From: Sphaerothrix epifaneia | GTDB taxonomy: Bacteria > Cyanobacteriota > Cyanobacteriia > Phormidesmidales > Phormidesmidaceae | DNA length: 64,000 nt | Direction: 5' to 3' | NCBI RefSeq assembly: GCF_042788235.1 | Contig: NZ_JBHZOL010000066.1 | Location: forward strand, 1 to 64,000 | Shown: positions 16,886-26,089 of the stretch, piece by piece | How the letters are laid out: the number at the start of each line of letters is the position of its first letter | How positions within the stretch are numbered: position 1 is the stretch's first letter | Program-made: the position numbers and the translations under genes | Notes under the pieces: model-generated | Databases searched by the model: none | The model's input: only the letters and a program-made list of their open reading frames with translations | Told to the model about the DNA's origin: nothing

Positions 16886-18334
16886 ATGGACGCTGCCTCT
16901 AATCCACTGCTGCAACTCAGCTACGAACCTGCGCTAGAAGCTCTCGGTGAAGACTATTACGATATCGTCTCTGCTGCCGAATTTCCGCAGCATATTCTCC
17001 GCTTTCGCAATGAGGATGTTTTGCAAAAGCTGGGGCTAGCACCTGAAGCCGTCACAGCCGCCCACTTTGTTGCAGCCTTCGGCCAATTCCAAACCCGCCA
17101 GCCTTTGTTAGCGCTGCGATACCACGGCTATCAGTTTGGCGAGTACAACCCTTTTCTAGGCGATGGCCGGGGCTTTCTTTACGGGCAGGTACGCGGTCGC
17201 GATGGTGAACTGTATGACTTTGGCACTAAGGGGTCGGGAACAACGCCTTATTCACGCGGTGGGGATGGGCGGTTGACTTTGAAAGGGGGCGTACGCGAGG
17301 TCTTAGCCTCAGAAGCCCTGCATGCCTTGGGGGTAAAAACTTCTCGCTGTCTCAGCCTCATTGAAACAGGCGAAGCCCTCTGGCGAGGAGACGAACCCTC
17401 CCCCACGCGGTCATCGGTCATGGTGCGCTTTAGCCGTTCTCATATTCGCTTTGGCACCTTTGAGCGGCTGGAATATTATCGTCGCCCTGATCTGATTGAC
17501 AAGCTGTTAAAACACGTAATTGAGACTTACTATCCACACTTGCTAAAAGTAGCTGACGCGGGCGATCGCTATGCCCACTTCTACGCTGAACTGGTAGAAC
17601 GAGTTGCCCAGCTCGCCGCTCAGTGGATGTCGGTCGGTTTTTGTCACGCCGTTCTCAATACGGACAACATGTCTATTACGGGGGAAAGCTTTGACTACGG
17701 GCCATACGCCTTCATGGATCAGTACAACCCCAGATTCACAGCCGCTTATTTTGACTATGCGGGTCGCTACAGCTACGCTAATCAGCCTTTGATCTGCCAG
17801 TGGAATTTGAAGATGTTGCAAAAGCCGCTGTCGCTAATTATGCCAGTAGCCGATTTGGCAGCAGGGCTGGCTCGGTTTGAAGCCCACTATCATCAGTTTT
17901 ATCGTCAGCGGATGTTGGCTAAGCTGGGCTTCACCACGTTAGCTGAAGAACTGTCTGAAAAGCTGCTCGACCAAACCTTGGCCTTACTCAGCAACACGCA
18001 AGTCGGCTATCACGACTTTTTTGCTGGCCTAGCCCGCCAGTTTGCCCCCCGTTGGCGTCAAGGCTCAGACAGCATTCTCAGCACCACAATGCAAGCCTCT
18101 GATCCAGCCGCCCGCGAATGGCTAGACGACTGGCGACGGATTTATTACCTCTGCCTGCAGCATCTACCCGAAAGCGAAATGGCGGCTGTTGCCCAGACGC
18201 TCAAGCGCACCAACCCACAGCCGGTACTGCTGCGGCCTGAAATTGAAGCCGTTTGGGAACCCATTACCGTCGAAGATGACTGGCAACCTTTTTATGCTTT
18301 GCTCAAGCGCATTCAGTCGCCGTATATCGAGTAG
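16886..18334 (+). CDS. selO: SelO-family protein adenylyltransferase (YdiU)
   Basis: 482 residues from ATG 16886; an upstream TTG adds an unconserved N-terminus. Conserved SelO blocks are clear: GYQFGEYNPFLGDGRGFLYG, YDFGTKGSGTTPYSRGGDGR with the ATP-binding lysine, GGVREVLASEALHALGVKTS, RFSRSHIRFGTFE, and VLNTDNMSITGESFDYGPYA with the metal-binding Asn/Asp pair. SelO is a pseudokinase-fold enzyme that binds ATP in flipped orientation and transfers AMP to Ser/Thr/Tyr of other proteins, linked to redox homeostasis in E. coli. The length is normal. The C-terminal cysteine seen in some homologues is absent (ends QSPYIE). It stands alone, with the lipoprotein gene 131 bp upstream. Confidence 0.9.
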   Translation: MDAASNPLLQLSYEPALEALGEDYYDIVSAAEFPQHILRFRNEDVLQKLGLAPEAVTAAHFVAAFGQFQTRQPLLALRYHGYQFGEYNPFLGDGRGFLYGQVRGRDGELYDFGTKGSGTTPYSRGGDGRLTLKGGVREVLASEALHALGVKTSRCLSLIETGEALWRGDEPSPTRSSVMVRFSRSHIRFGTFERLEYYRRPDLIDKLLKHVIETYYPHLLKVADAGDRYAHFYAELVERVAQLAAQWMSVGFCHAVLNTDNMSITGESFDYGPYAFMDQYNPRFTAAYFDYAGRYSYANQPLICQWNLKMLQKPLSLIMPVADLAAGLARFEAHYHQFYRQRMLAKLGFTTLAEELSEKLLDQTLALLSNTQVGYHDFFAGLARQFAPRWRQGSDSILSTTMQASDPAAREWLDDWRRIYYLCLQHLPESEMAAVAQTLKRTNPQPVLLRPEIEAVWEPITVEDDWQPFYALLKRIQSPYIE

Positions 18335-18459
18335 AGCTGTTACCGTTTGCCCAAACCCAGCGGAGCGCGGATGACAACATTTCTCAAACAAAAATGATTA
18401 GGCAAAGTCAATATGAAGATTTCATCTTTCCAGCCAGTGGGCAGTACATATGAACTACA

Positions 18460-18888
18460 ATGAGTGCATACCATTTTGCAGTGTACTCAGTCAGTCCTAT
18501 GTCTACACTTGCTGCTTCTGCTAGTGGCGATCGCCCACTCTACCCCTCTGCTTGGTCTACCATTCGTTTTCGCCGCGCCAAAGAAAAGAAAGGGTGGGCC
18601 TTACTGGGTATTCCCCATCCAATTTATCCGCTGGTGGCTCTGCGGCTCTTTGAGTTGAGGGCCCGCCTGATTGAGCAGCATGAGTCAGCTTGCTTTGTCA
18701 GCTTGCTTTTTGAAGCACCCCCGGCCTTATCAGCCAGACTGGCCTGCGTCTTTCCTGCCCCCCCGGGCTGCGAAACGCTCAAGATTGCAGAGTCAGGCGA
18801 TCGCATTCTTTCAGGCAAAGCCGCCCTATCCGCCAAAGCCCTTTCGCAACAACCGGATCCAGCCGAGGCAATGGCGATCGCCGCTTGA
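18460..18888 (+). CDS. Doubtful hypothetical protein
   Basis: 142 codons, or 129 from an internal ATG at 18499. The middle, GWALLGIPHPIYPLVALRLF then ELRARLIEQHESACFVSLLF, is protein-like, while the rest is Ala/Ser/Pro-rich and matches no family I know. There is no good ribosome binding site, and overlapping frames exist in the same stretch. It is listed because the region is otherwise empty; it may be chance. Confidence 0.2.
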   Translation: MSAYHFAVYSVSPMSTLAASASGDRPLYPSAWSTIRFRRAKEKKGWALLGIPHPIYPLVALRLFELRARLIEQHESACFVSLLFEAPPALSARLACVFPAPPGCETLKIAESGDRILSGKAALSAKALSQQPDPAEAMAIAA

Positions 18889-18972
18889 GCGATCGCTATT
18901 TAGCTGCGCTTTAGGGCTGAAAGCAGCCGTTAAAAAACAAAAGACAAACTGAACGGTTAGTCTACCAACCCA

Positions 18973-19014
18973 TTTCAGCCATTTAAGGCTCTCAACCCTG
19001 TTGGCTACAGCTAT
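18973..19014 (+). repeat. Dispersed intergenic repeat, partial copy G
   Basis: TTTCAGCCATTTAAGG, then CTCAACCCTGTTGGCTACAG and CTAT, match the right half of copy A. The left half here has diverged or been replaced. Located just past the ftsH stop. Confidence 0.5.
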
Positions 19015-19036
19015 CACCAAACCGAAAACAGCTCCG

Positions 19037-21043
19037 CTAAAAAGCGCGATCGCCATTGGCTAGTGCGGTTTGCATCAATGGCTTATCTTCGGGTAATTGC
19101 CCCGTTTTCAGCCACCTGTCTAACTCGTCAGGAGCGTTAACCTGACTGAGGTTTTCCCACAGAGCACTGGCCTCTAGCACCTCATCTGCTAATAAGACTT
19201 CAGCCGTTGTTTCTAGTACCTGGCGATTTTGAGCCAAAATTGTCAGCGCCATGCTGTGTGCGCCATCGATAATGGCCTTGACTTCATGGTCAATTAGCTC
19301 TGCTACTTGAGGGCTAACCGTGCGGCGCGGGTTGCTCATTCCTTCTAGAAATTGCTGCTGCTGCTTTTCGAAGGCAATTGGCCCCAAGCGATCGCTCATG
19401 CCATAGACCGTGACAAAGCGCTCAGCTAAATCGGTGGCTTTTTGAATGTCATCTCCGGCTCCAGTAGATACTTTGCCAAAAATGAGTTCCTCTGCCGAGC
19501 GGCCAGCGAGCAAAATCGCAATGCGGCCTCGTAACTCATCTTCACCAACCAGAAAGCGATCTTCTTCTGGAAGCTGTAGCGTATAACCCAGAGCACCGAC
19601 CCCTCTTGGCACAATTGAAATTTTTTCAACCTTGCCAGCCCCTGGCATGAGCGAACCGACGATAGCATGCCCCGTTTCGTGGAAAGCCACCGTACGCTTT
19701 TCCGTTTCGTTGAGAACTCGGCTCTTTTTCTCCAGTCCGGCAATTACCCGCTCGATGGCTTCGTTGAAATCGGCCATTTTGACCTCATCTCCTTCGCGAC
19801 GAGCAGCCAATAAAGCGGCTTCGTTAACTAAATTTGCCAGATCTGCGCCAGCAAAACCGGGGGTGCGGGCAGCCAATTTAACCAAGTCTACATCTTGAGC
19901 CAGCTTAACGCCGGGAGTGTGGACTTTCAAAATGGCCTCACGTCCTTTTTTGTCGGGGCGATCTACCAAAACTTGGCGATCGAAGCGGCCAGGACGTTGT
20001 AGTGCTGGATCAAGCACTTCAGGGCGGTTAGTGGCGGCTAAGATAATCACCCCTGTATTGGCATCAAACCCGTCCATTTCATTTAGTAGCTGGTTCAAGG
20101 TCTGCTCTTGTTCGCTAAAGCCGCCCCCGGCAAATGGGCTGTTGCCGCCTCGCGATCGCCCTAGAGCATCTAGTTCATCGATAAACACAATGCAGGGAGA
20201 CTGTTTTTGAGCCTGCTTGAATAAATCGCGGACGCGAGAAGCCCCGACCCCCACAAACAGCTCAATAAATTCTGAGCCGGAAATGCTCAAAAACGGAACG
20301 CCCGCCTCACCCGCCACAGCTCTAGCTAGAAGGGTTTTGCCCGTTCCAGGTGGGCCAATCAGCAGCAAGCCCTTGGGAATTCGAGCGCCCAAGCGGGTAT
20401 ATTTGTCAGAATTTTTGAGGTAATCGACTACTTCTTCCAGTTCAGCTTTGGCTTCATCTACACCCGCCACGTCACTAAACCTGACACCCGTTTTGCCTTC
20501 GCTATAGGCTCTGGCATTGCTTTTGCCAATGCCCAAGGCGGCAGCACCGCCACCAGGGCCACCTTGAGCCCGCCGTAGCAAGAAAGAATACAGGCTAAAA
20601 ATCAGCAGCGGCCAGATTAGCCAGCCCAAGAGTCCGCCAAACCAGCCGCCTTCATCCGTAGGAATAGCTGAAAACTCTACCTCATGCTGCTGCAAAAGGG
20701 TCGTGAGGCTGTCATCATTGGGGAGCGAAACTGTTTCATAGCGCCGGGTAGCCGCTGCCGCATCTTCATCTGCCTCTGCGGCGACGGCTGACGGCTTCAG
20801 TTCGTATTGAATACGCTGATCTTGAATGGTCGCTCGCCTGACTTTATTGGCTTCGACTTGTTCAATAAATTCACTGTAGGGAACTTCATCGTAACGGTTG
20901 CCAAACTGAGACGAAAGAAAAGTATTGAGGATAAGAAAGAACACAAAGAAAATCAGCAAGCCACCGCCAAAGCTGCGAAAGGGCGATCGCGACTGATCTG
21001 AGTTTTGATTTTGGGAGCGATTTTTATTTGAATTCGAAAACAT
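19037..21043 (-). CDS. ftsH: ATP-dependent zinc metalloprotease FtsH
   Basis: 668 residues. A basic Asn/Gln-rich N-terminus precedes a helix at 28-45, a lumenal/periplasmic domain of about 90 residues, a second helix near 137-155 and the AAA+ domain: Walker A GPPGTGKT (230-237), Walker B IVFIDELD (285-292) and the SRH with LDPALQRPGRFD. The zinc protease motif HETGH is at 455-459. FtsH is a membrane hexamer that extracts and degrades membrane proteins; in cyanobacteria it includes the photosystem II repair proteases. The Gly-rich insert SRGGNSPFAGGGFSEQEQT and the N-terminal extension resemble the FtsH1 type rather than the photosystem repair FtsH2/3 pair, by recollection. No partner gene is adjacent. 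Confidence 0.95.
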   Translation of the reverse strand: MFSNSNKNRSQNQNSDQSRSPFRSFGGGLLIFFVFFLILNTFLSSQFGNRYDEVPYSEFIEQVEANKVRRATIQDQRIQYELKPSAVAAEADEDAAAATRRYETVSLPNDDSLTTLLQQHEVEFSAIPTDEGGWFGGLLGWLIWPLLIFSLYSFLLRRAQGGPGGGAAALGIGKSNARAYSEGKTGVRFSDVAGVDEAKAELEEVVDYLKNSDKYTRLGARIPKGLLLIGPPGTGKTLLARAVAGEAGVPFLSISGSEFIELFVGVGASRVRDLFKQAQKQSPCIVFIDELDALGRSRGGNSPFAGGGFSEQEQTLNQLLNEMDGFDANTGVIILAATNRPEVLDPALQRPGRFDRQVLVDRPDKKGREAILKVHTPGVKLAQDVDLVKLAARTPGFAGADLANLVNEAALLAARREGDEVKMADFNEAIERVIAGLEKKSRVLNETEKRTVAFHETGHAIVGSLMPGAGKVEKISIVPRGVGALGYTLQLPEEDRFLVGEDELRGRIAILLAGRSAEELIFGKVSTGAGDDIQKATDLAERFVTVYGMSDRLGPIAFEKQQQQFLEGMSNPRRTVSPQVAELIDHEVKAIIDGAHSMALTILAQNRQVLETTAEVLLADEVLEASALWENLSQVNAPDELDRWLKTGQLPEDKPLMQTALANGDRAF

Positions 21044-21295
21044 GTGCCAGGTACTATCTGCAGGCTGACGGCAAGGCGATCGCCTGGTTTACCCAGCGCT
21101 AGAAACCAGGTGGCTCTCAAGCACGCGATCGCCCCTGCGGGCGTCCTTTCCACTATGTTGAAAAGACGGGCTTTGATCAGCCATCGCCAGACAGATTTTG
21201 GTAGGTTCCTCTGACGATTAAGGAACCCGTCCCCGTTGCGTTACCCAGCCGCTGTAGCTTACTGCTAGCTACCCATTGCCCCTTTAGCCTAAGCG

Positions 21296-22180
21296 CTAAG
21301 CGCCGCTGTCAGAGGTCAGATACGAGCACCAATCACTCCACCCCCCGACATAAAGCGGCTGCATTGGCAAGCCAGCCGCCACCTGCGAAAGCAAGTTGAC
21401 ACAGGCCGTCACGCCAGAACCACAGTAGACAATCACCTTCTCTGCCTCAGCCAATGCCTGCCAGTGTTGGTGGAGGGCCGCAGGCGATCGCAGTCGTCCG
21501 TCTGGATCCGAAACCTCCTGCCAAAAATAGTTAACTGCACCAGGAATACTCCCCGCAATCGGATCGATAGGTTCTTGCTCACCTCGATAGCGCTCTGGCG
21601 ATCGCGAGTCGATCAGCCAGACACCGGGTTGATTTTGGCACTGCTTCACCGCTTCAATCTCCACCGTCCAGCCCGACTGTGGTTGAGGCGAAAAATTGCC
21701 TGCCTGGGGTAAAGGAGCTACCTGAGACAGCCCGTAGCCTGCGGACTGCCACCCAGCCAAGCCACCATTGAGCACAGCAACCTGAGAATGTCCCCAGTAG
21801 TTGAGCAGCCACCAAAGCCGCGAGGCAAAAGCAAAACGAGAATTATCGTAAGCCACTACCCTAGTTGGCCCCGATGGCGATTTAGAGTTGATGCCCAACT
21901 GTCGCAGTTTATCCGTCAGCTTTTCCTGATCTGGCAGCGGGTGCCTGCCGCCGTGACCTTGCACCGGACTGGACAAATCTTGATTGAGATCGAGATAAAA
22001 TGCCCCAGGGATATGGCCCTGGGCATATTGCTGCTGGCCGAACTCAGGTTCAGCCAGCGAGAAGCGGCAGTCTACCACCACCAGGTTGGCGTCTTCAAGA
22101 TGTTGGGCTAGCCAATCTGGTTCGACCACAGGCGTAGGAAAAGCCCCTGAATTGGCGCTGTTTGCGCTGAGCGATTGCAT
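21296..22180 (-). CDS. sseA: Two-domain rhodanese (thiosulfate/3-mercaptopyruvate sulfurtransferase)
   Basis: 294 residues with two rhodanese domains. The N-terminal one (VVVDCRFSLAEPEFGQQQY, GHIPGAFYLDLNQDLS) is inactive in such enzymes. The C-terminal one has WLIDSRSPERYRGEQEPIDP, AGSIPGAVNYFWQEV and the catalytic loop VIVYCGSGVTACVNLL. The CGSGVTA loop is the form found in mercaptopyruvate-type sulfurtransferases, whereas CRKGVTA is typical of thiosulfate enzymes. It transfers sulfur to cyanide or thiols in sulfur and cyanide metabolism. The gene starts 6 bp after the cyclase stop, so the two are probably one transcript. The symbol is by family only. Confidence 0.88.
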   Translation of the reverse strand: MQSLSANSANSGAFPTPVVEPDWLAQHLEDANLVVVDCRFSLAEPEFGQQQYAQGHIPGAFYLDLNQDLSSPVQGHGGRHPLPDQEKLTDKLRQLGINSKSPSGPTRVVAYDNSRFAFASRLWWLLNYWGHSQVAVLNGGLAGWQSAGYGLSQVAPLPQAGNFSPQPQSGWTVEIEAVKQCQNQPGVWLIDSRSPERYRGEQEPIDPIAGSIPGAVNYFWQEVSDPDGRLRSPAALHQHWQALAEAEKVIVYCGSGVTACVNLLSQVAAGLPMQPLYVGGWSDWCSYLTSDSGA

Positions 22181-22186
22181 CGAGAG

Positions 22187-24388
22187 TTAAGCCAATAGCC
22201 AGTAAGTCATCATTTGCCCGCGCCCCTTAACTTTAATTTCACCGCGCTGCTCAAAGTGATATCGGTGCTGGAGACGCCGATAAACCGCCTCTGTGACCTG
22301 AATTTTACCAGCAATGCCCTGTGATTCCATGCGGCTGGCAACATTCACCGCATCTCCCCACAAATCGTAGGAAAACTTGCGAATGCCAATGACCCCAGCC
22401 ACCACTGGCCCCATATCAATGCCAATGCGAAGATTGAAGGGATGACCATCGGTTCGCTGAATTTGAGCGATCGCCGCCTGCATTTCTAGCGCCATTGCAG
22501 CGATCGCCTCTGGATGCTCAGGATCAGGATCAGGCAGCCCACCGACTACCATATAGGCATCACCAATCGTCTTGATTTTTTCCAACCTGTACTGAGCCGC
22601 TAGCTGATCAAAGGTAGAAAAAATTTCGTTGAGCAAATCCACCAAAGCCGTCGGTGGCATACTGGCTGAAAGCCCCGTAAAGTTGACAATATCAGCAAAT
22701 AAAATCGTAGCCTCTTCAAAGCGATAAGCAATAGAACTGGGGTTTTGCTTCAGTTCTTCCGCGATCGATCGCGGCAAAATGTTTAGCAACAACCGTTCTG
22801 ACTTTTGCTGCTCTGCCTGCAAAGCCCAGTCAGTCCGCCGTCGCTCAGTAATGTCTCGCGCCACCCAAATTACCCGTTTATCCGGCATGGGAGAAATAAT
22901 GGCTGTGTACCAAGCCGTATTTTCAAAATCATCGGGTGCAGCATTGCCGCCATTTTGATCGTCTTGATGCCAATCCCCCACTGGCAAATTGTATTCCAGC
23001 CGTACAGGTTGCTTCGTATTCAAAGCGCGATGGATACTGCGCATAAACAAGTTAGCCTGATAAGGGGGCAATACTTCATAAACTGTACGCCCAACCCTTT
23101 CTTGATCAGGGCGATAGAGCAAAGCAGAGTTTGTCGCCACCATATTGAGATAGCGCCCCTCTGAATCAAAAACGGTGATGACATCGGTCATCGCGGCAAA
23201 TAAAGCCCGCAGTTCGGCTTCCGAATCGCGCAGTGCCTGTTCAATGCGATGGCGTTCGTTAATTTCAGCCAGCAGTTGTCGGTTGGTATCGGTTAAAGCC
23301 GCCGTTCGCCGCAGCACTCGCTGTTCCAGTTCTTCGTTAGCCTGCTGTAGGGCAATTTCAGCTTGCTTACGGGCGGTAATGTCCTGAACCGTCCCCTCGT
23401 AGTACAGCAGTTTTCCCGATTTGTCTCTAACTGCTCGAGCATTTTCTGAAATCCAAATGCGGGTACCATCTTTGCGGTAAATTTCTGATTCAAAGCCGAC
23501 GATGGCATCCTGCGTTTGCATAGTGCGAATAAACTCATGCCGACGCCCAGGCTCAACATAAAGCTGATGCTGAATATTGGTGATGTTCAACATCAACTCG
23601 CCCACTGAAGCATAGCCATATATTCTGGCTAGAGCCGGATTGGCACTGATATAGCGACCATCACGGGTGCTCTGAAAAATACCCTCAACAATGTTTTCAA
23701 AAATGTTGCGGTACTTTGCTTCGGCCTGCCGCAACCCCTCTTCAGCCTGATTGCGCTCTGTAATGTCAATGCCTACGGTGAAAGCTGCTTTACCGTGGTT
23801 GTATTTCTGAGCCACAATCAAAAAGCTGCGCCCAATGCCCCCCACAACTGCATCAATTTCGCAGCAGGCTTCTAGCTGAGGGCTGGCAAAAAAGTTACGC
23901 ACAAAGCCAATAAATTCTTGACTGGTATCTAAAAAGCCAATATCTTGCCCCACAAAAGCTTCTGGCGGCATGCCAAAGGTTTTGGCTAGATGCTGATTGA
24001 CTCCCAAATAACGCAAGTCAGCGCTAATCCAAGACACAATCCCAGGAACAGCTTCTAAAATCGCCTGTAGCTGATCTTTGGCCGCTCTTAAAGCTTCTTC
24101 AACTTGCCGCCGCTCTACTACCTCGCCAATCAGGGTATCGTTAGACTCTCGTAGCGCCGCCGTTTGGTCTTGAAAACGCTGTTCGACCAGGGCTTTTTGA
24201 TGAGTCAGCTTGTTTAACTGGCAGTCGCGATCGCTAATTTCAGCCTGTAACTGTTGAACTTGCTGCCGCAAAACCTCAATTTCTTGCCGCATGGCCTCCG
24301 GAGTTTGGAGCGGTTCGGCAGTTATTGAATGGGGATGAGTCACAGGATTTAAGCTGCTCCTCTGAGAGGAGGGTGATCGCTCCGGCAT
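22187..24388 (-). CDS. PAS-domain class III adenylate cyclase
   Basis: 733 residues, no membrane helix. Residues about 25-100 form a coiled coil, followed by three PAS/PAC units (about 100-215, 220-345 with DGTRIWISENARAVRDKSG, and 385-515 ending VIWVARDITERR). A second coiled-coil linker lies near 345-385. The catalytic domain starts near 560: ILFADIVNFT (Asp566), EKIKTIGDAYM (Lys606, Asp610) and SYDLWGDAVNVASRME (Asp675, Asn682, Arg686). Two metal-binding Asp, the Lys/Asp pair that selects adenine, and the transition-state Asn/Arg are all present, so an active homodimeric adenylate cyclase is expected. PAS domains suggest a light, redox or ligand input. A rhodanese gene follows at 6 bp. Confidence 0.92.
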   Translation of the reverse strand: MPERSPSSQRSSLNPVTHPHSITAEPLQTPEAMRQEIEVLRQQVQQLQAEISDRDCQLNKLTHQKALVEQRFQDQTAALRESNDTLIGEVVERRQVEEALRAAKDQLQAILEAVPGIVSWISADLRYLGVNQHLAKTFGMPPEAFVGQDIGFLDTSQEFIGFVRNFFASPQLEACCEIDAVVGGIGRSFLIVAQKYNHGKAAFTVGIDITERNQAEEGLRQAEAKYRNIFENIVEGIFQSTRDGRYISANPALARIYGYASVGELMLNITNIQHQLYVEPGRRHEFIRTMQTQDAIVGFESEIYRKDGTRIWISENARAVRDKSGKLLYYEGTVQDITARKQAEIALQQANEELEQRVLRRTAALTDTNRQLLAEINERHRIEQALRDSEAELRALFAAMTDVITVFDSEGRYLNMVATNSALLYRPDQERVGRTVYEVLPPYQANLFMRSIHRALNTKQPVRLEYNLPVGDWHQDDQNGGNAAPDDFENTAWYTAIISPMPDKRVIWVARDITERRRTDWALQAEQQKSERLLLNILPRSIAEELKQNPSSIAYRFEEATILFADIVNFTGLSASMPPTALVDLLNEIFSTFDQLAAQYRLEKIKTIGDAYMVVGGLPDPDPEHPEAIAAMALEMQAAIAQIQRTDGHPFNLRIGIDMGPVVAGVIGIRKFSYDLWGDAVNVASRMESQGIAGKIQVTEAVYRRLQHRYHFEQRGEIKVKGRGQMMTYWLLA

Positions 24389-24683
24389 AGTGGATGAGCC
24401 TCATTAAAAGGCTGCTGCGGTTCAAAAATGTTACTTTTAGCTGACTGAATTCACACTATTGGCTGAGTCCAAACACCCTGATGCTTCTTACACCGTATTC
24501 TTTTTTTTTAACTTAGTCATCCGTTCGTTTTATTCTTTATCCGGTAAATTTTTATCGCAAAGTCGTCAAATACAACTAAATCGTGACATTTGCCCGAATA
24601 AACGATTTTTTTAAGTCATTTAATTGGATACGCCATTAGCATGGGAAAATGGGGGACGCATAATCGGGATTTAGACAGCAGCA

Positions 24684-25958
24684 GTGAAAGCATTAATTAT
24701 TGGCAGTGGTGGCCGCGAACACGCCCTCGCTTGGAAGCTCTTGCAGTCGCCCCGGATGACTGAGGTTGTTTGCATTCCAGGCAATGGCGGCACCGCTCTA
24801 TTGGCGGGGTGTCGCAACTTACCCCTCAGCATCAGCGATTTTGAAGGCATTGCTCGTTTTTCGCTTGTAAACAACATGGCGTTTGTCGTCATTGGCCCAG
24901 AACAGCCACTGGCAGACGGCATTACAGATTACCTGCAAGCTCAAAACATTAAAGTCTTTGGGCCAACTCAAGCAGGGGCACAAATCGAGGCTAGCAAGTC
25001 GTGGGCAAAGGCGCTGATGCAAGCCGCTGGCGTACCTACAGCAGCTTCTCAAACGTTTACTGAATTATCTGCTGCGATCGCTTACTTAGAGCAACAGGGC
25101 GCACCCATTGTGGTTAAAGCTGATGGTTTGGCGGCTGGTAAGGGGGTTACAGTCGCCCCAACGCTGGCAGCGGCCAAAACGGCGGTGAGCGAGTCGCTAG
25201 CTGGGCGCTTTGGCGCGTCTGGAAACCGGGTGGTGATTGAAACTTATCTCACTGGCCAAGAAGTTTCGGTCTTAGCGGTTACAGATGGACTCACGATTCG
25301 GCCTTTGATCCCGGCGCAAGACCACAAAACCATTGGGGAAGGAGATACCGGAGCCAACACAGGCGGTATGGGAGCGTATGCCCCCACCCCAGTGGTTGAT
25401 GAAGCCCTGCTAACGCGCATTCAAACCGAAATTTTGCAGCCGATCCTGCAAGCGCTGCAACAAAAGGAGATTACCTATTGCGGCGTCTTATATGCTGGTT
25501 TGATCATCACGCCTCAAGGCGATCCCAAAGTTATTGAGTTTAACTGTCGCTTTGGCGATCCGGAAACTCAGGTGGTTTTGCCTTTGCTAGCAACCCCCCT
25601 AGAAGAGATTATGCTGGCCTGCATTGAACAGCGCTTAGCGGAATTGCCCCCGTTTGAGTGGAAGCCCGAAGCCGCCGCTTGTGTCGTGATGGCAGCAGCC
25701 GGTTATCCAGAAGCTTATCCTAAGGGGATGGCCATTCATGGCTTGGAAGCCGCCGCCGAAACAGGGGCTGTGGTCTTTCATGCGGGCACCAAACGGGTGC
25801 AGCAGCAAGTTCAGGCTAACGGTGGGCGCGTGTTGGGCGTAACCGCAACAGGCGAAACCTTTGAAGCAGCGATCGCCCATGCTTACAAAGCAGTAGACTG
25901 CATCGAGTTTGAGCAAAGTTACTGTCGCCGCGATATTGGCTACCGGGTTAAAGCTTAG
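24684..25958 (+). CDS. purD: Phosphoribosylamine-glycine ligase (GAR synthetase)
   Basis: 424 residues from GTG 24684; no in-frame ATG lies nearby, and the sequence begins MKALIIGSGGREHALAWKL as PurD does. The ATP-grasp order is complete: PGNGGTA, VVIGPEQPLADGI, GPTQAGAQIEASKSWAK, PIVVKADGLAAGKGVTV, GANTGGMGAYAP and VIEFNCRFGDPETQVVLP (metal-binding Glu and Asn). It catalyses the second step of de novo purine synthesis, joining glycine to phosphoribosylamine. The 295-bp AT-rich region upstream, shared with the divergent cyclase, should hold the promoter. The downstream sequence is a nuclease-gene remnant joined directly to the next gene. Confidence 0.95.
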   Translation: MKALIIGSGGREHALAWKLLQSPRMTEVVCIPGNGGTALLAGCRNLPLSISDFEGIARFSLVNNMAFVVIGPEQPLADGITDYLQAQNIKVFGPTQAGAQIEASKSWAKALMQAAGVPTAASQTFTELSAAIAYLEQQGAPIVVKADGLAAGKGVTVAPTLAAAKTAVSESLAGRFGASGNRVVIETYLTGQEVSVLAVTDGLTIRPLIPAQDHKTIGEGDTGANTGGMGAYAPTPVVDEALLTRIQTEILQPILQALQQKEITYCGVLYAGLIITPQGDPKVIEFNCRFGDPETQVVLPLLATPLEEIMLACIEQRLAELPPFEWKPEAAACVVMAAAGYPEAYPKGMAIHGLEAAAETGAVVFHAGTKRVQQQVQANGGRVLGVTATGETFEAAIAHAYKAVDCIEFEQSYCRRDIGYRVKA

Positions 25959-26089
25959 CCGAAGCCCTAACGCAAGAAGCTACAGCTCGAAAACAAGCTG
26001 AACAACGAGCCAAGCAAGCTGAAGCCCAAGTTGAACAGCTAAAAGCTAAGCTAAAGGCACTTGGCATTGATCCCGACCCAGCCGCATGA
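25952..26089 (+). pseudogene. Remnant of a Uma2-family (DUF820) nuclease gene, C-terminal tail only
   Basis: After an in-frame stop at 25949-25951, the frame encodes SLAEALTQEATARKQAEQRA and ends LKALGIDPDPAA before TGA. An Ala/Glu/Gln coiled coil ending in ALGIDPD is the usual C-terminus of cyanobacterial Uma2-family restriction-endonuclease-like proteins. No start codon and no catalytic domain remain; the frame begins inside the purD stop region. Its TGA overlaps the ATG of the next gene. It is read as the stump of a deleted gene. Confidence 0.6.

Larger units (their letters stand above)
18335..19036. other. 700-bp region without a confident gene
   Basis: Between the convergent selO and ftsH genes. 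It holds several HIP1 sites, part of a dispersed repeat at its right end and a doubtful plus-strand frame at 18460-18888. Opposing frames at 18624-18836 and 18826-19056 are no better supported. No RNA gene is recognised. Confidence 0.5.
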
